Positions 35,801-45,200 of a stretch of 64,000 nucleotides of DNA are shown here, in pieces. Position numbers and translations under genes: made by a program. Under the pieces are notes generated by a model. It made no database searches and was not told the origin of the DNA. It saw only the letters and a list, made by a program, of their open reading frames with translations. Location of the stretch: NCBI GenBank assembly GCA_964512645.1, contig CAZEJS010000002.1:1-64000 (forward strand). The letters run 5' to 3'. The DNA is from CAZEJS01 sp964512645 (lineage in GTDB: Bacteria; Actinomycetota; Geothermincolia; Fen-727; Anoxymicrobiaceae). The number at the start of each line of letters is the position of its first letter. Position 1 is the first letter of the stretch.

Positions 35801-37760
35801 TCGGCAAGCACCGCCGGGTCCTGCCCTCCCATGATGTCGGCCAGGAACCGCCCGTTGGCGTTGACGGCGTTGGCGAGGGTAGCTTCCGCGCCGGCGGCGT
35901 GTATCGCCGCCAGCAGCCTGCCTACGATGTCGTCGCTGCCCTGCGCTACGTGGACGGCGTGTTGCATGTCCGCCATCCCCTTGGCGTCCATGTTGGCGAT
36001 AAGAATCTGCAGGAAACGGGGATTGGCGTTGATGGCGTTGGCGAGCCTGTTGGTGTCCAGGCTCGACACCAGCGTACTCAGGAAGCTGCCGTTGTTGTTC
36101 ACCACGTCGCCGATGACGTTGACGTCGAGGTTCCTCATCAACCCTTCCACGAAGGCGGCGCTGCCCTCGCTGGCCGACGCCAGCACCGCGGGGTCCAGGT
36201 AGCTTATCAGCTTCTTCAGGAACTCACGGTTGGCGTTGACCACCGCGGCGATAGCCGCCGGGGACAGGTAGTTGAGCAGCTTGGTCGCCATCTTCGGGTT
36301 CGCGTTCATCGCGTTGGCCAGCACCTGCGCGTTCAGGTACTTGAGAAGGCGCTGCAGGAACGGGCCGTTGGAGTTGACGATGGTCGCGGTCGTCTGGGGG
36401 TCGGTCTTGGTCATGACCGCGGTCAGGAACGCGCCGTTGGCGTTCACCACCCCGGCGAGCACCCTTGGGTTGAGGTGCGCCAGGAGCGAGGTCAGGAACG
36501 GGCCGTTGGCGTTGACGATCTTAGCGGTGACCTGCGGCTGCATCTTCGCCATCATCTTCTGGATGAAGCTGCCGCTGTCGTTGACGACTCCCGCCAGCAC
36601 GCCGGTGTCCAGGTTTTTCAGGAGCTCCTCGGTCATCTGCGGGTTGGCGTTCATCGCTCCCGCTATCACCTTGGGGTCGAGCAGCTTGATCAGCGAGTCG
36701 ATGAAAGCCCCGTTGTTATTGACCACGCCGGCGGTGATAGTCGGGTCGGACACCGCCATGACCTTCGTCAGGAACGCCTGGTTGTTGATGATAGACGCCA
36801 CGAAATCTGGCGACACGTGAGCGACGACATCGGCCAGGAACTGCTCGTGCTGGTCCATGGTCGAGTTCATCTGCGCCGGGTCCATGTGCTGGACAAGCGA
36901 GGTCAGGAACGCCCCGTTGGCGTTCAGCGCCCCGGCGATGACACCCGGGTTGAGGGCGCCGACTACACGCAACATGAAGCCCTGGTTGTTGACGATGTCG
37001 GCGACGAGCGTCGGGTCCATGCTGTCCATCAGCCTGGTAACCATGCCCGCGTTGCCGTTGACCACGTTAGCGAGCACGCCGGGGTCGAGCCTGCCCAGGA
37101 GGCCGGCGATCCAGTCGGCGTTGCTGTTGACGACCTCGGCCATCACGTCGGGGTTCTGGTATTTCATCGTGGCCATTATGAACTGCTCGTTGTTGTTGAC
37201 CACGCCGGCCAGCACATCGGGGTTGAGCCTTCCGACCAGCGCCGAGATGAACGGGCCGTTCTCGTTGACGATCATCGCGGTGGCCTGCGGGTCCATCGTC
37301 CCCATCACCGAGATGAGGAACGGACCGTTGTTGTTGATGACGTCAGCGACAACGACCGGGGAAAGGAAACCGATGAGGTTGGTGATGAACCGCCCGTTCT
37401 CGTTGACGATGGTGGCTATGACCTTGGGGTCCAGGTACTTCATCAGGTCACTGGTCATCTCGGTGTTGCCGTTGACGAGACGGGCCAGCATCTTGACGTC
37501 CAGGTTGGCGATGAGGTCGCCGAACAGTTTGCCGTTGGCGTTGATCGGAACCGCGATCGCCTTCGGATCGAGGTAGGCGAGCATCTTGGTGGTCATCTCG
37601 GGGTTCTTGTTCATCGCCGCGGCTATCACCTGGGGCGGCAGCTCGGCCACGATGGAGACCAGGAAGTTGGGATTCTGGTTCACCGCCTTGGCCATGACCC
37701 GGGGGTCGGAGTTCTTCATGATGCCTTCGAGGAGGTAGCGGTGGTTCGCCACCTCGCCGA
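30560..37760 (-). repeat. About 90 coding repeats of 69 bp across three genes
   Basis: The three solenoid genes share a strict 69-base period (23 codons), with occasional 66-base units that drop one residue after the Asn pair (NNQ variants). At protein level the constant positions are L-D/N-P at the unit start, I/V-A, V-N-x-N, G/P, F-hydrophobic and a closing hydrophobic pair. Units differ at nucleotide level, so expansion is old rather than a recent slippage product. Confidence 0.8.
32875..35391 (-). CDS. Membrane-anchored 23-residue-repeat solenoid protein, copy 2
   Basis: This paralogue has the same plan: a short N-terminus, one membrane segment (VVNVVVIFLLVATLLMAGMM) and about 31 repeats of 23 residues (for example LDPAVIAGVVNANGPFITNL). 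A different non-repetitive C-terminus of about 45 residues ends with Trp and Gly residues. The open frame begins with TTG at 35400. I place the start at the ATG at 35391 because it aligns with the start of copy 3 and GGAGG lies ten bases upstream. The gene is 39 nt from copy 1. The external part presumably forms a long curved helical rod. Role unknown. Confidence 0.85.
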   Translation of the reverse strand: MLLSRGMQGVVNVVVIFLLVATLLMAGMMVLPKNPMGTILGKLASQPGMLSGMLSKLNPRVLAAAMNADPTMLSKMMSVLDPKMIADVVNKNGKFVTELISYLDPAAMSSGMNANVEFVQKVTTYLDPKVIAGAVNANGKFIAELIGNLDPKVLAQSMEGSTDFTVEVMNYLDPKVIADAVSANESFLTQLVGNISTDVLAAAINANAASSAQTLNYINVSVLASVVNQNGPFITSLVGKLNPEMLARAANQDPTFTVNLVNKLDPVVIAGILNNSGTLLAGVLERISPELISAVANNQAMTQRLMAKLSPASLGGLVNQIGPFVSSLLNALDPNVLASVLNNNIPFVTAMTDSTNPQVVANVLKNQEFLTAVIARINPVVIAGAMNANSQMMAGLLGHLNPQVIAGIVNNNTGWIAQLQLAMDAAKTAQAVNASGGFLTSLVSKLDPAVIAQAVNANPTSSSKMMKYLNVDVIAGVVNSNGTFLTNLVKNLNTTVLANAMNANPQMTSKLLGKLDPAVIAGVVNANGPFITNLMNKMDPAATAAAVNANRGFLTGLLQPGTGIQPEVVTYAINNNQTFLNGLIANLDAASTAEPMNSPAGEQFSERLMREGLDPRVIAGLLNGNGPFVSNLLSHLNPRVVADAINGNQSFLTSTMTYMNPTDISDVINNNPTAKETIKTLVGHLNGSVIAGAMGEHPQMVVDLLRAPPVGIDPAILMPILATPQVRDFLGQFMAKMDPAGTKTLLRNSGNFIGNLMNRATAGLNPDVIVNAVAGPNHPGTNPRTGTAWNPSQNVLRRVWMYGATEITFGWTLPAMGGWVQMRDARRCTTAGQPVGPW

Positions 37761-38214
37761 CGAGCTGCCCGATCGGGTACTTCACGGGCATGGCCATGAC
37801 GCCGGCCATTATGACGCTGACCAGCAACAGCACGACCACGGTGATGTTCACCAGGGCCTGCAGGCGGGGCCGGAGCATGAAGTTGCGCCCGGCCGACTCG
37901 ACCGTCGGGCGCTGCCTTGGGGCTTTCACCCTGGGCGCCCCGCCGGTCTTCGCCGCCGCCATGCCCGCAGCCGCCGGGACCGCCCCCGCCGCGCCTGCCG
38001 CCAGAACCCTCTGCCTGTAATCCTGCAGGGCCCGGGCGGACATCCTCGGCTGCTCTACGCTCTCGATCGCCATCGCGGTCTTGAGGACCGGCTCGAGTTC
38101 GGCGCGTACGCCCTCGTGCTTGCTCAGCACTGAATCGAGCTTGCTCCTGTCCTTCCGGACGACTCCGAGCAGCTTGTCGTAAAGGTTACCTGAATCTTCA
38201 TTCAAGCGAACCAC
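35431..38214 (-). CDS. Transmembrane solenoid protein with anti-sigma/DUF5667-like N-terminal domain, copy 1
   Basis: This protein has 927 residues. Unlike its two paralogues, it has a cytoplasmic extension of about 110 residues before the membrane segment (VNITVVVLLLVSVIMAGVMA). The extension contains KLDSVLSKHEGVRAELEPVLKT-type helices and SARALQDYRQRVL. This resembles the DUF5667/anti-sigma modules that in many Actinobacteria and Chloroflexi follow ECF sigma genes. Outside the membrane come about 31 repeats of 23 residues and a tail of about 35 residues. The gene is the first after the ECF sigma factor (145-nt gap). The GTG at 38214 has AAAGG nearby; a TTG at 38205 is an alternative. The anti-sigma role is inference. 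Confidence 0.8.
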   Translation of the reverse strand: MVRLNEDSGNLYDKLLGVVRKDRSKLDSVLSKHEGVRAELEPVLKTAMAIESVEQPRMSARALQDYRQRVLAAGAAGAVPAAAGMAAAKTGGAPRVKAPRQRPTVESAGRNFMLRPRLQALVNITVVVLLLVSVIMAGVMAMPVKYPIGQLVGEVANHRYLLEGIMKNSDPRVMAKAVNQNPNFLVSIVAELPPQVIAAAMNKNPEMTTKMLAYLDPKAIAVPINANGKLFGDLIANLDVKMLARLVNGNTEMTSDLMKYLDPKVIATIVNENGRFITNLIGFLSPVVVADVINNNGPFLISVMGTMDPQATAMIVNENGPFISALVGRLNPDVLAGVVNNNEQFIMATMKYQNPDVMAEVVNSNADWIAGLLGRLDPGVLANVVNGNAGMVTRLMDSMDPTLVADIVNNQGFMLRVVGALNPGVIAGALNANGAFLTSLVQHMDPAQMNSTMDQHEQFLADVVAHVSPDFVASIINNQAFLTKVMAVSDPTITAGVVNNNGAFIDSLIKLLDPKVIAGAMNANPQMTEELLKNLDTGVLAGVVNDSGSFIQKMMAKMQPQVTAKIVNANGPFLTSLLAHLNPRVLAGVVNANGAFLTAVMTKTDPQTTATIVNSNGPFLQRLLKYLNAQVLANAMNANPKMATKLLNYLSPAAIAAVVNANREFLKKLISYLDPAVLASASEGSAAFVEGLMRNLDVNVIGDVVNNNGSFLSTLVSSLDTNRLANAINANPRFLQILIANMDAKGMADMQHAVHVAQGSDDIVGRLLAAIHAAGAEATLANAVNANGRFLADIMGGQDPAVLADVINRPDVTGVPNGLVMKLLPLLDTTSLALAMNAHPDATGRLLANLDHTVVSNALNANPHLLADLLAIVDPALLTQTMFENQDHIMKHLAIKVRAKAKVPILGWMTAEGTLWTAKASTVNPKP

Positions 38215-38328
38215 TTCCTACCTTTCGCCACGTGGACTGGACTCTCGCATGCTAGAACGCCGATTCGCCGCTGGAGATACGGGTCCGGGGAAAGGAAAGG
38301 AAGGAAAATCTCGCGCCGGGTCGAATAA

Positions 38329-38347
38329 CCGGGCCCTGGTGGCCCGG
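38329..38347 (-). other. Hairpin between the sigma factor and solenoid genes
   Basis: CCGGGCC and GGCCCGG pair around a five-base loop, 13 nt past the sigma-factor stop codon. On the minus strand the stem is followed by TTATT, so it may act as a weak terminator or mRNA-end stabiliser that lowers expression of the solenoid genes relative to the sigma factor. Confidence 0.35.
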
Positions 38348-38359
38348 GGCACGCCTGGC

Positions 38360-38938
38360 TCAGGCGCCCCGCTCCAGGTAATCCGTGCCGCTGGAATTGC
38401 CGAGAATCCTGTTCAGAGAAAGCAGTCCCCTCTTCTGGGTCGACTTCACCGCCCCCACGGAAATACCCATGATTTCGGCCACCTGGGCGTTGGAGAGGTT
38501 GTCGATGAACTTCAAGACCAGGACCTCGCGCTGGTTGTGGGTAAGGCGCTGCATCGCCTTGTAGAGCCTCTCGCTCTCCAGGTCGGCGAGGACCGTCTCC
38601 ACAGGGTTTCCCCGGGGAGAAGGCGTAGGCGGCTGCTCGTCGATCGGCACACTCTCGCGCCTGGACTCACGACGGAAGAAGTCGACCACGAGATTGTGCG
38701 CGATCCGGTACAGCCAGGAGCTGAACGCCACGTCGCGCATCTCGTAGGAATCGATGTTCTCGAAAGCTTTCAGAAAAGTGTGGCCGGTCAGGTCCTGGGA
38801 TTCGACGAGGTTGCCCACCTTGTAGTAGACGTATCGGAATATCTGGTCGACGTACTCGTCGTAGAGCATGCCGAACGCCTCAGGGTCGCGACCCTTGGCC
38901 TTCTTAACCAGGCTTCGGATTCCCGCTTCGCTGGCCAT
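38360..38938 (-). CDS. ECF-type RNA polymerase sigma factor
   Basis: The 192-residue protein has sigma-70 region 2 (AFGMLYDEYVDQIFRYVYYKVGN, ending in FSSWLYRIAHNLVVDFFRR) and region 4 (LTHNQREVLVLKFIDNLSNAQVAEIMGISVGAVKSTQKRGL) joined by a Pro-rich linker. It has no region 1 or 3 and is of ECF size. Sigma factors of this type usually sit in an operon with a membrane anti-sigma factor; here the next gene is the solenoid protein with a DUF5667-like cytoplasmic domain. GGAG lies six bases before the ATG. Likely targets are its own operon and perhaps the neighbouring surface-protein genes. Confidence 0.92.
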   Translation of the reverse strand: MASEAGIRSLVKKAKGRDPEAFGMLYDEYVDQIFRYVYYKVGNLVESQDLTGHTFLKAFENIDSYEMRDVAFSSWLYRIAHNLVVDFFRRESRRESVPIDEQPPTPSPRGNPVETVLADLESERLYKAMQRLTHNQREVLVLKFIDNLSNAQVAEIMGISVGAVKSTQKRGLLSLNRILGNSSGTDYLERGA

Positions 38939-39204
38939 TCACCGCTCCACGCTCGTCAGGACGCTCGTTCCTTCAATCGTGCAGTCCAAAAAAGGGAAAG
39001 CTATGCCTAACCCCTGCCCTATCAGTGCCTTCAGTTATGTAAAGTTAAAAACGGTAAACTAAAGTATACTGAATTTCTCCGCCCTTGTATAGCCAGTCTG
39101 ACCGGACGTCCGAGAAATCGCCAACGACGGTACGCTCCGCCTCTCGCCCGGCTACCGTAGCGGGAATCGCTGGGTGTCCGCCTTCTTCCCTCCCGGTCCG
39201 GTCG
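38939..39204 (-). promoter_or_regulatory. Intergenic region upstream of the ECF sigma gene
   Basis: No gene is seen here. An AT-rich patch at about 39035-39080 contains, on the minus strand, TATACT (39063-39068) and the run TTTTTAACTTTACATAAC, which could hold the promoter of the sigma-solenoid operon. No convincing -35/-10 pair of either sigma-70 or classical ECF (GGAAC...CGTC) type could be fixed. Confidence 0.3.
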
Positions 39205-39235
39205 AAAAACGGGCCGCGGGATATCCCGCGGCCCG
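39205..39235 (-). terminator. Intrinsic terminator of the BNR/IPT surface-protein gene
   Basis: A perfect 26-base palindrome (CGGGCCGCGGGAT and its complement, 39210-39235) is followed on the minus strand by TTTTT. It begins 22 nt after the stop codon of the giant BNR/IPT gene. Confidence 0.85.
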
Positions 39236-39257
39236 CACAACCGTGTCTTGACGGGTC

Positions 39258-42200
39258 TCAGTAGTGGAACCCGACGACGTTATGTCCCCCTGTCCAGCCG
39301 TGATTGTCGAAGTACATCGGGCGCTCGATGATCACCCTCCCCTGGGTGGTCGCCCGCGCCGAGACGTCCTTGCCCCAGCCGACCGCGGAGTTCACGTCGA
39401 CGGTCGCCCTCGAATGAGGCTTCACCGTCACCGACTTCTCCACCAGTTCGCCGGTGCCCAGCATGAAGGTGATTTCCACCACGGCCTCGCGGCCCCCGGG
39501 GTTCTGGATGCTCATGTACTCCTGGAACCCCTTCTGGGTCGCCCCCTCGGCGAAGAACCAGTTGCCGGCGCTGCGCGTGGCCCCGATGACGTTATGGCCG
39601 CCGGTCAGGCCGACGTAGTCGAAGTACATCGGGCGCTCGGCGACGATAGGCTCGGTGGAAGTCACCCGCATCGACACGTCGCGACCCCGCCCGATGAACG
39701 ACACCACGTCGAGCGTCTTCCTCGAGTGCGGCTCGACGGCGACCACCTGCGTGGGTGTCTCGCCGGTCTCCAGCATATAGGCTATGGTCACGGTTGCCTG
39801 GGACTCTCCGGGGTTCTGCAGGCAGAGCCACTCGTCGAAGCCGTCGCGGGTCGTCCCCTCGGCGAAGTACCACTCCCTGCCGGGGGCGTTGGCGCCGACC
39901 ACGTTGTGGCCGCCGGTCCAGTTGAGGACGTCCGGCTGGTATATGAAGTACATGGGGCGTTCGGCGATGACGCCCTGGTCGGCGTGCACCCTGGCCGAGC
40001 AGTCGACGTTGGGCCCCAGGAACTCCTTAACGGAAACGGTACGGCGGCTGGTCGCCGGCACCTCGAGCTCCTGGACCTTGTTCTGCCCCCCCTGGAGCAT
40101 GTAGGTTATCTCGACGTTCGCCGCCTTCGCGCCGGGGTTCTGGAGGCATATCCACTCCTCGAACCCGTCCCGTGTGTTGCCCTCGGCGAAGTACCAGTCC
40201 TGCGCCGGCGCGATCGCCCCTATGACATTGTGGCCGCCGGTCCAGACTCCGCCGTAGTTGAAGTAGATCGGCCTCTCGGCGACGATCGGGAGGTCGGAGG
40301 TGACCCTCATCGACACATCCTTCTCCAGGCCCACCACGTCCGCCACGTACAGTGTCATCCTGCTGGTCTTGGTTATTGTCGTCTCGAAATGCTTCGTCGT
40401 GCCGTCGCCCAGCATGTAGATGACCTGTACGTTCGCGGCGGTCTCGTTGGGGTTCATCAGGCACAGCCAGGTCTCGAAGTTGGCCCGCGTGGTGCCCTCC
40501 GCGAAGTAGTAGACGTTCGACAGTCCCACGGTGAACGGGACGGCGTTGCTCACTCCCTCGGTGGTGGTAACGGTCACGTTGCCGCTCCGGGCGCCGCCGG
40601 GTACCTTCACCTTGATGGCCGTATCCGACCAGGAGTCCGCGGCGCCGGCGTCCACACCGCCGAACCGCACCTTGCTGCTTCCCTGCGCGGCCTTGAAGTT
40701 ATCCCCGGCGATGGTAACCTGGCCGTTCGGCGGACCGTGGTCGGGGGTGACCGACTTGATGTACGGCCCGACGTCGAACGGGAGCGCGTTGCTGCGTCCC
40801 GCGGCGGTGGTGACCACCACGTCGCCCGATGTCGTGCCGACCGGCACCGTTACCTTGATCCGGGTCGGCGACCAGGACGCCGCGGTGCCCGCGTCCCTGC
40901 CGTTGAACGTCACCTTGCTGCTCCCCTGCGCGGCCCCGAAAGTGAACCCGTCGATGGCCACCAGCGTACGTCCCGGTATGCCCTTGGCCGGGTTGAGGCC
41001 GGTGATCTTCGGCAGTACGACGTAACCCATGCCCGCCTGGGATTCGCCGCCCGCGGTCTTGACTACCACGTCGCCGCTGAGTGCGTCACGGGGTACGGTC
41101 ACGGTGATGGAGTTCCTGCTCCACGCGGTGACACCGCTCCATTCGATGCCGCCCACCTCGACCTTGCCGGTGCCCTGCGGCGCGCCGAATCCGGACCCGG
41201 TGAGGACCAGCCGGTCCTCGACCCTGCCGCGGGCGGCACTGAGGGCCTCGAGCTTCGGGGTCAGGCTGAACGCGAGACCGTTGCTGTCGCCGTCGTCGGT
41301 GATGACCACCACTTCGCCGCTGGTAACGGCGGCATCGGGCACCGTGGCCACGACCTTGTTGTCCTGCCACTCCGGGTAGCCGGCCGCGTCGGTGCCGTTG
41401 AACGTCACCCGGCCGGGCGCATCGCCGAAGCAGGCGCCGTCTATCGTCACCTGGTCCCCGACAGGCGCCTCGTCCTGCGAAAGCGCATCCGCCCTGGGCA
41501 GTATTCCGAGCGACAGGTCGTTGCTCGTTCTCGAGGCGGCGGTTACCGAAACGTCACCGGTGCGCGGGATGAACGAGGGTGGGCCGAAGTCGTACGGAAC
41601 CTCGAAGGTGATGGAGGTGGGGGTCCAGGTACCCGGCTCCAGCGTACCCCCGTCCCCCACGCGCTGCGGTCCGTCCGAGGTGTTCATCGACACGTGGTTG
41701 TCGTCGCTGCAACGGCTGCCGGGCGCGACCGTGCCGAAGTTTGTGCCGTTCACCGTAACGGTGTCACCGGGCCTCGCCGTATCGCTTCCGAAAGAGGTTA
41801 TGCTCGGGTGCACGGCGATATCGAACTTGTCGCTCTGGTTTGCTTCGTTCCCGGCGGTGACCCGCACCGGCACTTCCGCGCCCGGGTCGGTGTCGTCGGG
41901 CAGGGTCAGCTTGATCTCCTTGTTGCTCCAACTTCCGATCGCGGAGTCGGGAACCCGCCCGCCGCCAATGGTGACGTTATGGTCGTCGTCGGCCCTGTGG
42001 CCCGCGCCGGGGTCGGGGCCGAACCCTTCGCCGGCCACCACGACCTCGTCACCGCCGGTCACCATCGATGTCGCGCCGGCTATGGAGGGAGTGACCGTGA
42101 AAGGCGCGCTGTTGGAGGCGCCGCCGTTGGTGGTGACCTTGAGGCCGGCTCGCCAACCCCAGGCCCCGGAAGGCACGGTCACCTCTATCTCCTTGTCGCT

Positions 42201-45200
42201 CCACGCTGTAACGGCGCCCTCGATCCCGTCGTTGAAGATCACGCGCCCATCCACGGTGCCCTGGTCCGATCCGAACCCGTAGCCGCTTATGGTCACGGGC
42301 GTCTGTGGCTCGACGGTGCCGGCCTCGGGGTCCACCGAGGTGATGTGCGGCAGGGCGTCCGTATTGCTGATCTTCTGTATCAGGCCCCACTGGCCGGCGG
42401 CGTAGAAGTCCCAGTTCCCCGTCGCCGTGTTGCTGGCGGCGGTGACGCAGTTGAGCGTGCGGGCTATCCCCGTGTCGCTCACCCCGGGAGTCCAGGAGTC
42501 CCCGCCGTCCCGGGTATAGATGACTTTCGCCTCCTCGAGAGCAACCTCGTTGGAGCCGACGGCCCAGCCTGCCTGCCCGCTGACCATCTTGATCCCGTGC
42601 AGCTCCGAGCCTGACCCGGTGTCGAGCTGAGACCAGTTCGCCCCGCCGTTGGTGGACCGCAGTACCAGGCCGGTCTCGCCGCTGGCGAACACGGTGTCGC
42701 TGTCGGGGGCGCTCACCGAGAAGATGTTTCCCCCGGTGCCGCTCGCCTGCTCCTCCCACGACGTGCCGTCGAAGAACATGATGGTGCCGCCGCCGCCGAC
42801 CGCCCAGACGTTCGCGTCATCGGTCCCGGCGACACAGTTCAGCGACTCGGCGCCGCTGTCTTTTTTCTCCCAGGAGCCGCCGTTCCAGAACCTTATCGCA
42901 CCGGAGTCGCCGACCGCCCACACGTGGGAGTCGTCCGCCGCCCAGGCTCCGTTCAGGTTCTCGTACGGGGCACCGACATCGGTCTCGTGCCATGTCGCCC
43001 CGTCCCAGAGAAGGGCGACACCCCCGTCGCCGACGGCGATCACGTGTGTTGTGTCGAGCGCGAACACGGCATTCAGGTCGGCAAACACGTCGCTGTCCTG
43101 CACCGACCAGGTGGCTCCCGCGTCATCGGTGTAGAGTATCGTCCCATGGGTGCCGCAGGCCCACCCGTTCATCTCGTCGCAGAAGGAGATGCCTTTCAGC
43201 TCGTTCGCGGGCCCCTTCAGGAACTCCAGGTCGTAACCCCCCGCTACGTTGCCCAGAATTGTCCCGTCACTGCCGGCGAAATAGGCCGCGGGGTTTGGCC
43301 CCGACAAGCCGAGGCTGCAGGAGGACATGTCGTTCCTGTTGGGGTTGGCCGACGGCGGCTCCCAGTTCCCGTCCCCGCCGGCGGCGTCGGAACTGAACCT
43401 CACGACGCCGTTGTCCGCCGCCAGGACGCCGATGTAATCAGCGCCGGCGGCGACGATGTCGACGTCGTTGATGTCCGCCGAGGTGTCCGAATCCTGGGGG
43501 TTCCAGGTGGCGCCGTCGAAGTGGCAGATGAAGCCGCCGTTGCCCGCGGCCCAGACGGCGTTCGCCGCCGGCGCGGCGATGCCGTTGAGTGGCGGAACGC
43601 CGCCCAGCGTGACGCCGAAAGTGGCGCCTGCGTTCGCGGTTCCAATCACCACTCCCCCGGTGGCGATGTCGACTCCGGAGAAGAAGATGTTGTCGGCGTC
43701 CGCCGCCGAAACCGCCAACAGGGCGGCCGGTGTGGGAATCCCCGACTGAGCCGTCCAGGTCGCGCCGCCGTCCACGCTGCGGACTATCGTCCGGGTAGAG
43801 CCCACCCCGCAGACCGTGTACTCCGAAGACCCCGAGTCGTAGTACGCGCACACGGAGAAGAGGTTCTGCCGGGTTCCCGCCGCCTGGGCGACCCAGGTGT
43901 CCCCGAGGTCGGTGGTGACGTACACCGCGCCCCCTGACCCAACGGCCCAGGCGTGGTCATGGGTGCCGTCTCCGAACGAAACCGAATAGAGGTTCCGGTG
44001 ATTTGAGGTCATGTCCGGCGGGGTAGCGGGCGCCGCCCACGTCCGTCCGCCGTCATCAGACACGCGCACCGTGCCTGCATCGCCGGACTGGTAATCCCCC
44101 ACGAGAATCGCCTTGGTCGGCGAGACCACGTCTATTCCGTTTATTTGCACGGCCGGCAGGGACCCGCCGGCGCCGCTCCAGTGCGCGCCCGAGTCCTCGG
44201 TGTAGACGACGGTCCCGTTGTCGCCCACTGCGGCGCCCACATACTGGCTCTCCCCTGAATCCCAGGCCAGAGAAACGCCGTTCAGGTCCTCGGTGGTGCC
44301 GGGGCGCTGGAGCACGAAAGCCCCGTCGTCGTAAGAGAGCAGCAGGCCGGACGTCCCGGCGAACCAGCCGTCGGTCACGGAGGGGAACGACGCGCAGAGG
44401 ATGCTCTCAGTCGTGGCCGGAAGACCGCTGATGACATCCCATGTGCCGGGCGCGGTGGTGTGCAGCACGGTCCTGTTCGAGCCGGCGGCGAAACCGTCGG
44501 ATGCACCGCTCATCGAAACGCAGTTCAGGTCCTCGTAAATGCCGATGTCTATCTGCTCCAGGCGCCCGTCCTCGTACTTCGCGAACAGGCCGTTCTCGCC
44601 GGTGAACCAGCCGTTCCCGGCGTCAGCGAAGTCGACCGAAAGGAAGTCGTCGGTGGTCGCGCCGACCCCGGAAATCCGGGCCCAGCTCGACCCGTTGTCG
44701 GTGTGCCACACGGCGTTCCTGGTGCCGGCCAGCGTGGCGTAGCCGTCGTCGATGCTGTCGGCGGCCAGGTAGTCGTTGCCGTCGGCCAGGGAGAACCCGC
44801 CCCACGTTCCGCCGCTGTACTTCAGGGCGGTGGCCGAGGCGCCGCCGGCGTAGGCCACGGCGGTGGACGGCACCGTTACCGAATAGAGGTCCTTGGTGGT
44901 GTTGCTCTCCCGGGCGATGAACAGGCCTCCGTTCACCTCGCAGGCCAAGCCCGATTCACCGACGGCCCAGCCCCGCTGGGTCCCGGGTGCCAGCCCCAGC
45001 GCGTGGAAGTCGCCGGCGCCGGCGGGTATCTGCGCTTCCACCCGCCAGCCGGAGCCGGAAACGTTCAAGGAGGCCAGCGTCCGTCCCGCCCCGCAGGCGA
45101 ACCCGTGTCCGGCGGAATCGTAAAGCGATATTCCCCGCAGCTCCCGCGAATCCAGGGCGGCCGGCGACCCGTAAACACCCCGCTCGATGGGCACGGTGTA

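Noticed and set aside
31120..38133. Long plus-strand open frames opposite the three solenoid genes
   Set aside because: They are mirror products of the 69-bp repeats and high GC. Their translations are His/Asp/Val-rich, with no ribosome-binding sites or domains.
30292..38214. Regular 69-bp periodicity resembling a CRISPR or satellite array
   Set aside because: The period is exactly 23 codons within three long open frames, the units are diverged at DNA level, and no constant spacer/repeat structure exists. It is protein-coding repetition.
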